Source: Atrichornis clamosus
Lineage: Eukaryota; Chordata; Aves; Passeriformes; Menuridae
Assembly (NCBI GenBank): GCA_013400975.1
Contig: WBMZ01009473.1
Location: 217,664-281,663 of the forward strand
Direction: 5' to 3'
DNA: 64,000 nt
In this document: positions 39,121-51,215 of the stretch, piece by piece
Position numbering within the stretch: the first letter of the stretch is position 1
How the letters are laid out: each line of letters starts with the position of its first letter
Notes under the pieces: generated by a model
What the model was told of the DNA's origin: nothing
The model's input: the letters and a program-made list of their open reading frames with translations, nothing else
Databases searched by the model: none
Position numbers and translations under genes: made by a program

Positions 39121-40228
39121 GATGGAATATCTTTCCTTGGTTCTGGGCTTGCATCTTGGAAACTGTTGACAAGGTGTACAGAAGAGCATTGAAGTGTCCA
39201 GTAAAGTATTTTTTCATTCCTCTCTTCTTTGGTTTCTTAGCTATGTCTTGGCCTTGTTTACTCTGTCTTCTCTCTGATATCTTCATTCTCCATAAAGGCA
39301 TTTGAGAGCAATTTTCTGAAGTTACTTGCTGGTCATGTAGTATGAGGATTTCACTATCTGCTGTAGAAATTTGCTGGATTTTCTTAAAACTGTTTCCTTC
39401 CTAGCTGTATTTTAAGTCTTGCTTCCTCTATAGACTTCTTAATTATTGCAGAACATATGTATGGAAAAATGCATCTCTTTATTTTGGAAAATGATTAATA
39501 TACCAAACTTTCACATGACTACAGATTTTTTCAATGGGCTTAAATTAACTAAATTCACACTTCTGGCTATTCTTCCCCAATGTACCATAGAATAATCTGG
39601 CATGAGAAGGATTAGAGAAGACTTGATTTAATTATATGCTCTGTCTGAGCAAATACAATTCGATTAAGGAAGATGTGATTATTAAATCTAAAATGCATTA
39701 GCATGCATCAATCAGCTGTATGAGCTTTAAATTAATAAATAGTTCTTTCACAGTTACCCAACTACTAGACAGAGAATCAGAATTAAAACCTCTAATAAAA
39801 TTAGCCCAAGTCTCTCAATGCATTTTTTAAAGCATAATTTACTGAGTGGATCTTTGTGCACCAACTGTAATAATTTCAATGAAGTTTGTTCCAATAGTGA
39901 GTGGTGTTAAAGTAGTAATGGATTCTGGTTTGTCACAAAATCTAGTTTTTTATGTTAAGGGACTAATCGAACAGAACACAGTACAGCATGGGCATGTTTT
40001 TGTTTCAAATTAGCTGATTATTTAAGGTTTCTATCAAAACTTCTGGTACTTTCCTGTTTAAATATTTTAGCTATTTTTCTTTCACATTTCAAGTGTGGAT
40101 ATAGAGAGATATTAAAGGTTTCAATGAATACATAGACAAAAGATTCCTAATAAAGTAAAACTTTGATTTTTATACAAGATGTCAGGAAAGCACGTTAAAG
40201 GATATCAGAAATGTTTAAGTTACCAATT

Positions 40229-40259
40229 ATTAAATCTATCTTATTAAGATAGATTTAAT
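40229..40259. repeat. Perfect 31-bp palindrome (15-bp arms, 1-nt centre)
   Basis: The left arm ATTAAATCTATCTTA (40229-40243) and the right arm TAAGATAGATTTAAT (40245-40259) are exact reverse complements around one T at 40244. Bases just outside do not pair. It lies in AT-rich presumed intron with no visible transposon at the site. Confidence 0.97.
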
Positions 40260-43200
40260 TTCTCTAATAGGGTGCAGCCATTCAATACCCAACTCAAGAT
40301 GTTAATGAGAGGTGTCTCTACAAGGAATTCAGTTTTGTTAAATCTCCAAAAACAGCCTAGAAAGAAAATGTAAAAAATTCAAAATACGGCCGTGTCAGCC
40401 TGCTGCACTAAGATTTCTGACATGTAAAGCTCAAGCCATCTGACTTTATGGGACTGACATGAGGAGGAAGATGAGCAAGCAAAACTCTCCTCTGGAGACA
40501 CTCCTGGGGCAGCGATTCCCCTCTGTCCTTGGCTGGAGTCCTGGGACAAGCCCACTCTGCATCTAGGGGAGACCCCTGACAACAGTTGGAGACAGCAGAA
40601 CTTTTGCTCCTCAGTCTGAATGCCTCTGATTATTCACTCCTTTTTTTTTCCAGCTACATATTTCTTCCTGGAGTGCACTAGTAGGGAAGTAGTCTGTAGG
40701 CAGGAGAGAAGCCAACAGTCCCGTGCGACGCTCTGCATCGGGGAAAGCAGCTGTCTCCTCTTGCCTGCTCAGGGTGACTGGAGAATTTTCTCCCCATTGG
40801 ATGGTTCCCCAGCACCTGCTCTGCTCCTCTGTGAATTTTCATCCTGTTATATTAATTTACCTTCATCTCAGTGTTCCCAGTTACAGTGACGCAAGAGCTC
40901 AGTAAATATAACATCAAGGGAAGAAATTTCATTTCAGCAAGGCTTATTTTACTCCTTGGTGACACATGTAATTGGCTTTATCTGCTGCAATGAGTTATTT
41001 CATAAACCCTCACTACAGGGTCTTACTCAGCTTTCCATTGCTCAACTTCCAGGAATTTTTCTTTTGGCTAAATAGCCAGAGAAGATGAATAAAGAGTGAG
41101 AATATATTCCATGAGGAAGAAGAAATACAGCCCAGAAGCCCTTTTGGAAGAGAGTGCTAAAGAAACATGAATCTGCCTGGTTCTTCCAACATTTTAAGTA
41201 CTTATACACTTTCTAAAGCTGATTTAACACAATTCTAAAGGCTTAGAGATTAGAATGAGGAATTTGAGTGGTAATTCCCCCACAGGTGCTAATGCCAGCT
41301 TCCTTTATTGTCTCTAAAAGACTTCCCAATAGACTGCCGAAAGACAGGAATCATTCATACAAGCCCTGGTCAGAGAGCCTTCCTACACTACAAGAAAAAC
41401 AGAACAGAAAGCAGGACGAGAGCTGATACCTAGGCATGTGGCTTTAGGTAGTGAATTTGGGGTCTATGGAACCCTCATTCATTTGCTGTGAGGAAAGGAA
41501 GGTGCTTCTCACCTAAAGCAAATAGGAAAATCCTGCCTGTGGAACTGGTCAGCTTTAGCTCACCAGCCAGCAAGGCATCAACCTAGATAACAAAAAGGGG
41601 ATTGAAAGGCAAAAAACAAGTATTGCCTTTTGCCACACAATCAAGGTGTCAAGGATAAAGCCAATACAGTCACTAAGATGTACGAAAAGAGACTCTAGCT
41701 GCCTATATGCCAGCACTAAAAATCTAGTAATAAACCAGAAGATTTGGAAGAAATGTGTGTGCATTGGTGCCAGATAATGACTCCAGCTCATGGAAAAGAC
41801 TTGTACAGCTAAAATGATTAACTTAGCTTGTTTGGGATAGATCAAGTGGATTGCAGAGCTTGGGAACAGCACTCTGTATTGAGCCTGGCAACTCTAAAAT
41901 AGTAGTCTCGAATATTCCTCCATTATTAATAGACAGCAGAGGCAGACCACATGCTGGTCTCTGCCTGCTACAGACCATAACACTTCAACGTGCAGTATTT
42001 CTATAAACAGCTATTTGGAACACACAGGAGGAAAAATTCTGTCCTCTTTAATGACCTATGCTCATGGTCACTTACAGCCAGTACAGAGCTTCTTACAAGT
42101 GCTTAAAAAAATTACAGTAACCATTTCCTGATTATGAAAATGCTGCATTAAACATGAAGGAATTCTCTTCTTGCCTTCATTATGATAAATGCAGGGACTC
42201 ATCTTTGAACTAAAATGAGTTGTAGCTTAAGGGAAAGAGATCATGAATTTATTACATTTGATAACAGTACACAGAATAAAGCCCAAACCAGTGATATATG
42301 TTTTCAATGCAAAGGAGTGAATCTTGAAAAGCTGATAATTATTTTGAGCCAGACCGTCTGGGAGAAAAGATTTTAAACACTTATCAATCACTGTTCACAT
42401 TGTTTTGCTAAAAACAGATCTCAGGTCTAGGAATAAAAGGCTAGAAACCTATGATTAAAAAACTTTAGGAGAAGATGTAAAAATTGCTGCATAAAATGGA
42501 AGCTGCACAAGTGGTAAGTGAAAAAATAGTGTAATGGAAGTGAAGTCAATGAACTTTTTAGGTCCAGGAAAATAAAATAGTTCTTTATCATGAGGTAACA
42601 AAATATTTCATATTTTGACTAACTGAGGATGATAGGAAATACAGATTAACTATAAATGGATGGTTTTTACTTAGCAGCTCTTTAGAAACATAGTTTCAGG
42701 TTTTGAAAGGACCATATCAAACATGCATTTGAGGTTTTAATATGTATTCCTAAGAAATCAAAGAATCCTGGAGAATTTCCAGAAGACTGAAAGAAAACTA
42801 GTGTGCCTATGTATAAAAAATGAAAATGCAATGAGCAGTGAACTTACCATTTTTTCTTTCCTAAACACTTCCTTCTCAGCCACCAAATAGATTTTCAACA
42901 AAGTTAATGCAAGGAAGCAGTAGCTGGAATTTAAGACAAAACTTGTGCTCCATGTCTCCTACTTCTAGCTTATTAATTAGGTATAAGGACTCATCTAGTC
43001 TACAGGCTCCTCTCTATTCCGATGAGAGACAGAAATATCTCCACAGTGTGACTGTCATCTTAAAACAGGTGTCTAAGCATGAGGGCATAAACATCATTTG
43101 AACACATCTCTTCCATTGATTAGAGACTAGACAAGAAAATAGTCCAAGCCATTAAAAAGTTGTGCCATGACATTCTATTTTCTTGAAAACAGTGCATCAA

Positions 43201-46200
43201 ACTGGGAAGAATAGCAACACAATGACTAAAAACAAGTCAAGAATCATTACTTAAGTATGCAGAGCTTTTTTTCAAGGATGTGAAGATACTTCCTTTTCTA
43301 AATACAGCTTTCATGTTTACTGTGCTCTATTAAGCACTGCAGAATTAAGCTGTATCCAGTGTACCAGTGCTAGGGCATTTACAACGAGAGTTTCAGAGGG
43401 TTTTCTTTCTACATAGATTATCTAAACACTATGGTTATTCCAGGCATGATTCTCTTCGTTTAATGTCAATAAGTGCTTGGTAACACGCTGTGGTGAGAGG
43501 ACATTGTGTTATCTAGAAGTCAGTACAAGTAGCATCTCTAAACATATTCTGTTTAGCAGGGTACAAAGTCTCGTATTTTGCTCTTTTCTGGTTTAGCTGT
43601 TCCTGTTGTTCCAACAGTGCTTTTTAAAATAAAACAGTTCCTTTACCAAGACCTGACAGTTATAAAAGCTTTGATTCATTATAAAGTGGAGATCAGATTT
43701 AACCTGAAGTGAACAAAGGCCTTACACACCGACAGAAGGGCATCTCTATATCTTAAAGACTGTGGCTTTTTTAATCAAAATCTGATGAGCTGTAACGGTT
43801 TTGATCATTCTCTTCTAAGGTCTCAACTACACAAGGAAGTCTCAGAGGAAGGTCATTTCTGCAAAGGTCCTCTTAAAAATTTTCTGAGCTTCTCCACTTT
43901 CTCACATCTTCACTTGCAATCCTCCTACAAAATACAGTAAAGCCAGCTCAGCTTTGTAGCAGCATATTGGGTTTTGAAGAGAGTTGCTGTGTCCTGTGGT
44001 GTGTGATTAGTTTGCAGTGTGTCCAAGCATCTTTTCCCATCCTACTCAGACTCTATTCCCTCCTCCTGCATCAACAACAGATGCCCTAAGCAATTCTGCA
44101 GAGATTTCCAATACTGCAGGATGGGAAGCTCTTGCTCCGGATGTCAAAATTTGCTAATACAGCTAAGAGAGACCACAATTCCTGACACTGTTTTCTAAAT
44201 TATTGAATTCCTAGGAGTTTCTACTGTGCCATTACACTATCAAGTGAATTTCAAGCAAAGAGTGACATGATCAAGTTTAATAATGTCAATGTAGGTTTGT
44301 TATTATAAATTCAATATTTTTACATTAATTTTTAAACATAATCTTGCATCTATGGGATTCAAGAGCAAAATTCTGGGATACAGGTAAAGGTACATAAAAC
44401 AACTTTCAGATGCAACTTTTTCATGTTGAAAATCACTCACTAATCAGATTAATACTTTCTTTTAATGAGAGCCATGACTTTCTATTCAAATCACAAGGCT
44501 CTACCCCACAATTCTCCTTTGGGAGTATGAAATTATTTTATTGGCATATAGCTATTGAAGGAAGTAGAAGGTTCTGGGAGTTGTGGTTTTGTGGGTTTTT
44601 TGGCATATGCTTTGTATAGGCTGAAAAAGCCTGAAAATCCTTGGAAAGTTACACCACTTCTTATGGAGTAGGAAACACTGAATTTTCACATTTCCCCTAG
44701 ATTAGAAATGCATGCTGTATATTTGTCCTGGTAACACACCGAGCCACCTGTGAGGAAGAAAGCTGGAGGCAGAGCATGAGCAGCACGAGCGAAAGGCCTC
44801 AGTAGGTGCCCAGTTACAAACAGGATCAGTTTTTGACCTACAGAGGACAGTGTGGGCACAGAAGTAGAGAAATCATGCTTAGAGTGAGCTGAGGAGAGAA
44901 CCGGATATCACTGACTGGGAAGAAAAAGCTTTCAGTCCAATCAGAGAGGTTGAATCCAAGGAGTTTTCAGACGATTGACAGCCTGAATGGAAGCAGCCTG
45001 GTGTCTGGAAAATGATAGCTAGAAAAAAATTAGGAATGGTTTCTCTATGACCACAGTTTGTCAGCGGGAGGTCTGGTCTCACACTGGAAGAGTGCATTGC
45101 ATTTGTGAAGTGGAAAGGAGTAACAGGAATTGACAGTGGAAATTAAAAATGGAGCAGAATGGTGGTATAAACTACAGTCTTTATAGAAAAACAGGACTTT
45201 GGAGAGTAACCTGTTTACATGGATTTTCTACTAGAACTCCTGAAATGCAATCAAACACCTGCAACAAATGAAAGGTGCCAGGAGGAAGGGAAAAGGCTCT
45301 TTTTTTATATCTTCTTCTTTAATGTGTTTAATAACTGTGTAGCTGACTTCTGCACAGCTTGGTTCTGGCAGCCAGGGTTATTTAATACCATAATAGACAA
45401 GATAACTGACAATTTTGTAGAAAACATTAACATTGCAAATGTAGAGATTAGCAAGTTGGCAACTTTGATAGAGGCTCTATCAATCATTCATATTATTGTT
45501 GCACTCAAATTTTTTGCCTTGAATCCCTGGGAGCGGCACAAAGAATTAAAATTCAGCAGTACAAATATTTAAGCATGAGCCAAGTTAAACAGAGGGAGAT
45601 CTTAAATCAAAACCTTCTCAGCAGGACATTGTCCTACCAGGAGAGAGTTTTTAACTCAAAGTAAAAAGCTCTTAAGTGAATTTATACAAGCAATTAAGGA
45701 TAACCAAAGGGCAACATAAGCGGATATTAATGTATAGTTTATTACATCATGCACTGCATATGGAATTTTGAATTACATTAAGTTGGGATGACAAGAATTT
45801 TAGAGGATCACAGATTGTTTCACGGGGAAAAGATATGAGAAGTCAGTAAAAGCAAGGACAGGAGATGTGTCTTGGACATTGCACTTAAAGGAACTTTGAA
45901 GGCAACATTTTATACATGATCTAGCTGTGGTTTCAATAATTCTATAAAGCTAAACATATAATAAGTCCCTGAAGTGATCAGAACAGTAATAATTTTTAGC
46001 ACCCAACAGATACAGACAGAGTAGAAAGGCTAGGAACATAACTGTTAAAATACCATGAGAATCTGTCAATCCTGTCTTGTCTGCTGTGTCCATTGACAGC
46101 AGAATTTCTTTCCCTTTCCCTGCTAAGGTACCTAATAGCTATCTCTAATTATATTTACTGCAGGAAGACAGATGGTCTGACTTTTCAAAAGTGTATATTT

Positions 46201-49200
46201 CCCATATTATATCACAATTGGGTAATCTGCTGGTGGAAGGAAGAATTTGTAGGCCAAATAGTGTGATTAGGATTCATTCCTAAATAAAATCTCTTCTGAC
46301 AATAGCAACTAAAAGCAGACCTTCCCATTCTGAGCTAGGAAAAACCTTGAACACACTTTGAAACTTGCCAGAGCCCTTCCCATTAAGCTCAACATATGCT
46401 AACTCTCTCCCAGTTAATCAGTAGGTACTGCCATCCATTCTCATTAGACTAAATCAGTTCCCTGGGAGACATCCCAATAAATTGGTGGTCTCAATTAAAC
46501 TCGTTCAAATTAATTAGCACTTCATGAGGGATTTAGTGTTACTTCACCTAAATCCAGTCTAAGACTTCTGCTATTCTGTGGGACTTCACCAGCTATTTTC
46601 CCACAAATAGGAGCTAAAGAATGCATTCCATAGAAAGGATCTATCTCATGGAGATGCTAATTTTCAAAGCATTTCCTGTTATTTCAAAGTGTGGGTGTTG
46701 AATTGCAAGCTGCTCAACTAGGTCTGAAGAACCACAGCCTTACTCTACAGTTCCCATGTGTGGTTGTCCTATTACCTTCATGGATGCCAAACTTATTTCT
46801 CCCAGGCATCTTCCACCTTTTCCCATGTCCACCAAATTTGTCTCTCCAGGTGCTTTATGCACACAAAGAAAAACTGCAACTTACTCAGTGCTTTTCAACT
46901 AGACAGTGCTGTACTTTAGCCTCTGTTAAATGTGTTATGGACAAAACCATCATCCTTCTCTTGAGCATAATAGTGATTACTCATGAGTGGCTGGCTGCAG
47001 ACTGTCAGCAGTCATCTAGTCTTAGGGCTGAAACTCAGACACCTGTTTTGCCATAATGAAGAATGAAAAATGTCCAAGATGGTAAAGGACAGTTTCATTT
47101 GTCAACCCCCCAACTCTTAGATTTGTTTTTAGGAAGTTTTAGGAAACTACATTTCCTCTCAAAAAAATTTTTTACAACTTTTTCATAAACAAACTTAGAA
47201 GTCACATAATTCAAGAGAGTAAGCAATCAGTTGTCTACAAGATTAATTTCTTCATGATAATTGAAAACACACCTAACATTTGCACTGTCAAAAAAAAGGA
47301 GGAAAATTTGAACATATTTGTACAAAAGCTAAAATAAAGGGCAAGTAAATCTTACATTACACCTGTCAAGTTAACATGAACTTGTAACAGGGAAAATATA
47401 TTGAGTACAGAACAGACACTGCTAAGAAGGCCAGTAGATACTATCCTGCATTTTCTGTAGCAGGTGTTCTTCTGCATCTCTTTCAAGCAATTTCACAATA
47501 TGATTCAGGTATTACTCATAGTTTGAATGTGGAACCTGCGAGGTGCTCTTACCACTCTAGTGTTCCTTATACCTGGATCCAGTTACACTAAGCTATACAC
47601 CAGAAATGTGCCTGGCATACACGTGGCTTTCAGGCACATGATGTATCATTTCCCCATGAAAAAGGACAGAATTGACCAGCAGGGTAATACATTTGGAACA
47701 ATATCGATTAGTGCATGTTTGGAATTGGATAGACTTGGAGGGGTAGATACAAAAGTAATTGAAAAAAAATGACTTCATGACATACAAACAATCATCAAAA
47801 TTACCACTTGCATTGGTTTCAGTCATCATTCCTGGTTAATATTACCATTGAGAGCAAAATTAGCAAAACCTGAAGTCTTGCTGTCAGAAAAGGTTTGTGG
47901 GGCTCGGTAGCGGGGCGCTTACACAGGAAAAAGAGGATACTGTGCAGGGCATGCATTTATGGTGTGGCCTGGGGAGGCCATGGGACAGCAGTCAAAACAT
48001 TTCTCAAGAAGCCATATGTCCCTGCTACTACCTCTAGTACCAGGATCAGAAAGCCTGACATAACAGCACCCTTGCAGCTTCCTTCTCCTCCCCTTCCTGC
48101 CCTTTATCTCCTTTCCCTCTCAGGAGGCCCCGGACTTCACCTCCTCCATCTTCCTTAGCGCCCCCAGGAATTTGAAAAGGAAGGAGGGAGACCAAGGGGG
48201 CTCTTGTGGGAAATGGTAGGGATTGTCAACTACATGGCAGTGAGGAGAGATGAAGTTTCATACTCCAGAGGAACGGGAATAAGAAGGTAGAAGCCTGAGA
48301 CTCTTGTGTAGATCCTCCCTTAATACCTCCTGGCCTGTTTCTACCCCATAATTACAGTTCTTCCCAAATCCCAACATGACCCACCTCAGTGACATGCTTG
48401 GGCCAGTTTTGACACTCAGATATGAGGCAGGCTTTATGTTCCCAAAGGGAAAGGGGGAATGAAAAGACTGACTTGATGACAGCTCTTATATTTCCCCAGT
48501 TCTCTTTTAACAGTATTTTTCTCTGCCTTCCCTGTAAATACCCTGTCTGGGAACAATAAATATGTTTTTCTGTCAGCCTGGGAGGAGAAGGCACCAAGAG
48601 AAAAACAGATACACAGAGACTTTTACAGGAGAATAAAACTGATGAGACATGTAGTAGCAGACGGAGTCAAAGTTTGATGACTGACCAGGGATGATGATAA
48701 ATGCCCAAAATTTTCAGCTACCTTTAAGTTCTGTGTCTGAGATATATCATGTTTTAGGGGGAAAAAAGAAAAAAAAAGAGAAACATATACAAGAACATCA
48801 GCTTGCATGCATTACAGATGTTCCTCAGTCAACACATATTTTGGTCTTAGTGCAAGACTGGAATTCAGTGAACTAATTTATAGATGAGATTACATTATCT
48901 GATTAAACATTATCTTTGAACCCTAAAATCTATGATTCAGTCAATTTTACATATCCTTCATCCAAAAATAAAGTACACATTGTTCACATTGTTCAACTAT
49001 TTGCTTATACCCAAAGCTTTTCTTAATAAATGGGCTAAACTTGACTCTTTTTTTTGTTGTAGTTTACCAGAGAATAGAAGCATCAGTTCAATAGCCTTGT
49101 GATTTTTCTATTCTGAAAGGAAGAGCTTTACTGCTGAAAATGTTGTAGAATTCTTGCCTGAAATTATCCCCTCAGGCCACCACTAATGTAAACCTAATAG

Positions 49201-50466
49201 ATAAATCGCTCACTTTTAGGATGCACCACATGAGAAAGAAATAAACAGTTATCGTGAGTTTCAGTAACATGAATAAAGATTTTTTGGGAAATCATCTCAA
49301 CAATGTTTTAACTGCTCAATTTTAAAGTACCATTAGGGCAAGCAAACAAAAGGAAATTCCATTATGAGGGAAAAAATAATTTTATAAGAAATATTAAATT
49401 ACAGAAAAGACAATCCCTGTGGTATATTGATTTCCACAGAGGTTTACACTTCATTAGATGTGCAGATAATTACAAGGTAGTGTGGATGTTTTTCAGTAGC
49501 CTTTCATTCCCATCACTTTACATTTGCCACACTTATCTATTGTTTGTAGATTTACACAGATCAGAATTATTTTTTACAGTGCTGTTAAGCAGTACTATGA
49601 ACTTTCAAATAACCTTGGAGACTACAGCTTGTCCACTCATTACTAAAGTGGCTCATTCCGTCAAGGACTGAGAAGATGTTCAGAGCTATTTTGGTAGCAG
49701 ATATGTCTCTAGGGCTGAGGATTTCTATAGTGAAATAGAAGCACTCAAATACTCTGTGTGGGAAATACACCACACAAAAGCCTCGTGTACAACTTAAGCT
49801 TCACAATGATGATTAAAGGGGTTTGAAGGCAAGAGTAGATAGGGCTTTATGCAGGCTCTTTGCACCTGCATGAACATTACGCTAATTGCTTAGGCTTATT
49901 TACTTTTCCTCTCACAGCCAGAACCTAGAGATAAGCTTCCACTGCAAATCAGCCTGAGCAAAACAGTCTGCACCAACAGCAGAAGGAAGTGAGCCTGTGA
50001 ATGTGTTCATTTTACTTTGCAGGCATGAACAGACCATTATTGCGCCCAATTATTCCTACTTCTTCTCCAACCAAACACTATGCAAAACATGGAAATTAAA
50101 CCCTTCAAGTTGGCAGTGCATGTACTTAACCAGAAAAGGATATCATGCAGACAACTGCTAGATCCAGGAGCAATGTCTTCAATGGCTAAAGACAAAACTT
50201 CTCCAAAATAAAAAAGGGGATAGACATGGTATGACACAGACGTGACACATGGACAGACATAACACAATTATACATCTGAGCAAACTGACTCTGGGTTCAT
50301 ATCTTCATACTCATTATTTCTAATTGCCTGCACCAGCAATGTGTGATGTCCCTTGTAGTGCCTACTGGCAACCAGAACAAAGGCATTGAAGTTGTTATTG
50401 TTATAAACTTGCTGTACCTTAAGCAAATTTTCCATGTAGAAAAGGTACAGAACACATGCATGGTTA

Positions 50467-50482
50467 AATTTATATATAAATT
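50467..50482. repeat. Perfect 16-bp AT-only palindrome
   Basis: AATTTATATATAAATT is self-complementary. Pure A/T palindromes of this size occur by chance in AT-rich DNA. Confidence 0.9.
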
Positions 50483-50883
50483 ATGGTATAATAACATAAT
50501 TAGGGTTATAAATCTATTTTTCTCTTGTTAAGAAATGTTGAAAGGTTGGAAATGAAATGTATTAGTAGTCCATTTTTTTCAATGAAGAAAAATGAGATTT
50601 GATCTCAGGCCTGTGTGTATTCAGAGATGACCTGCGAAAATTAGTAAATTAGTACAATGAGACCATTCCCTGACAGCAATGAGATACTCAGGGCCATGGA
50701 GCTAAAAGGTGATGGCACAATCCACAGCAGGATTTCCAAGCACTGACAGACAGCATGTCAGAAACCCAGCACTAACCTCACACGTGCCCTCAGAGATCCA
50801 TAACTAGCTATTACCACTCATGGGTTTGAGTTATAATAGATACTTCTAATAAAACACCAGCTTAAAACTATTCTGTCTATTCT

Positions 50884-51215
50884 CATAGAATTCCAGAACA
50901 GTTTGTGTTGGAAGGGACCTTTAAAGAACATCTAGTCCAAACCCCTGCAATAAGCAGGGACATCTGCAACCGGAGCAGGTTGCTCAGAGCCCTGTCCAAC
51001 CTGACCTCAAATGTTTCCGGGGATGGGGCATCAACCACCTCTCTGTGCAACCTGACAGTGATTCACCACCCTAATAGTAAAAAATTTCTTCCTTATATCT
51101 ACTCTGAATCTACTCTCTTTTAGTTTAAAACCAGGACCCCTTGTCCCATTGCAACAGGCTCTACTAAAATATCTGTCCCCTATCTTTAAGCTCCCTTGGT
51201 AAAAGTCAATGGTGC
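50884..51215 (-). mobile_element. CR1 LINE 3' fragment, antisense, 5'-truncated
   Basis: Reading on the + strand, the block opens with CATAGAAT, the complement of the CR1 3'-terminal repeat unit, and continues with GTGTTGGAAGGGACCTTTAA, CATCTAGTCCAAACCCCTGC, GGTTGCTCAGAGCCCTGTCC and GATGGGGCATCAACCACCTC. This is the typical reverse complement of a CR1 3' UTR and the end of ORF2 in birds. Similarity fades near 51215, consistent with the usual 5' truncation at insertion. The ORF in this block (50905-51123) is antisense to the element and not a gene. This copy looks better preserved than the one at 4350, suggesting a younger insertion. Confidence 0.9.

Larger units (their letters stand above)
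31053..50883. other. Presumed long intron, no further exon recognised
   Basis: This is AT-rich sequence after the donor at 31053. It contains two perfect palindromes (31226 and 40229) and a 16-bp AT palindrome (50467), a minus-strand open tract at 38849-39400, a 117-codon ORF at 45219-45572 with no recognised relative, and a GC-richer block at about 47890-48250. I searched by eye for the next coiled-coil exon expected of a BEGAIN-type protein and did not find it. Confidence 0.6.

Noticed and set aside
41555..41872. 105-codon hydrophobic minus-strand ORF that could look like a membrane protein
   Set aside because: Hydrophobic residues follow from T-rich codons; there is no supporting gene structure.
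42685..42730. Possible old CR1 3' end (GGTTTTGAAAGGACCATATC)
   Set aside because: The resemblance to the CR1 phrase GGTTGGAAGGGACC is short and not backed by neighbouring CR1 sequence.
45219..45572. 117-codon plus-strand ORF
   Set aside because: No recognised motif, no splice or promoter context, and a length that is expected by chance in AT-rich DNA of this size.
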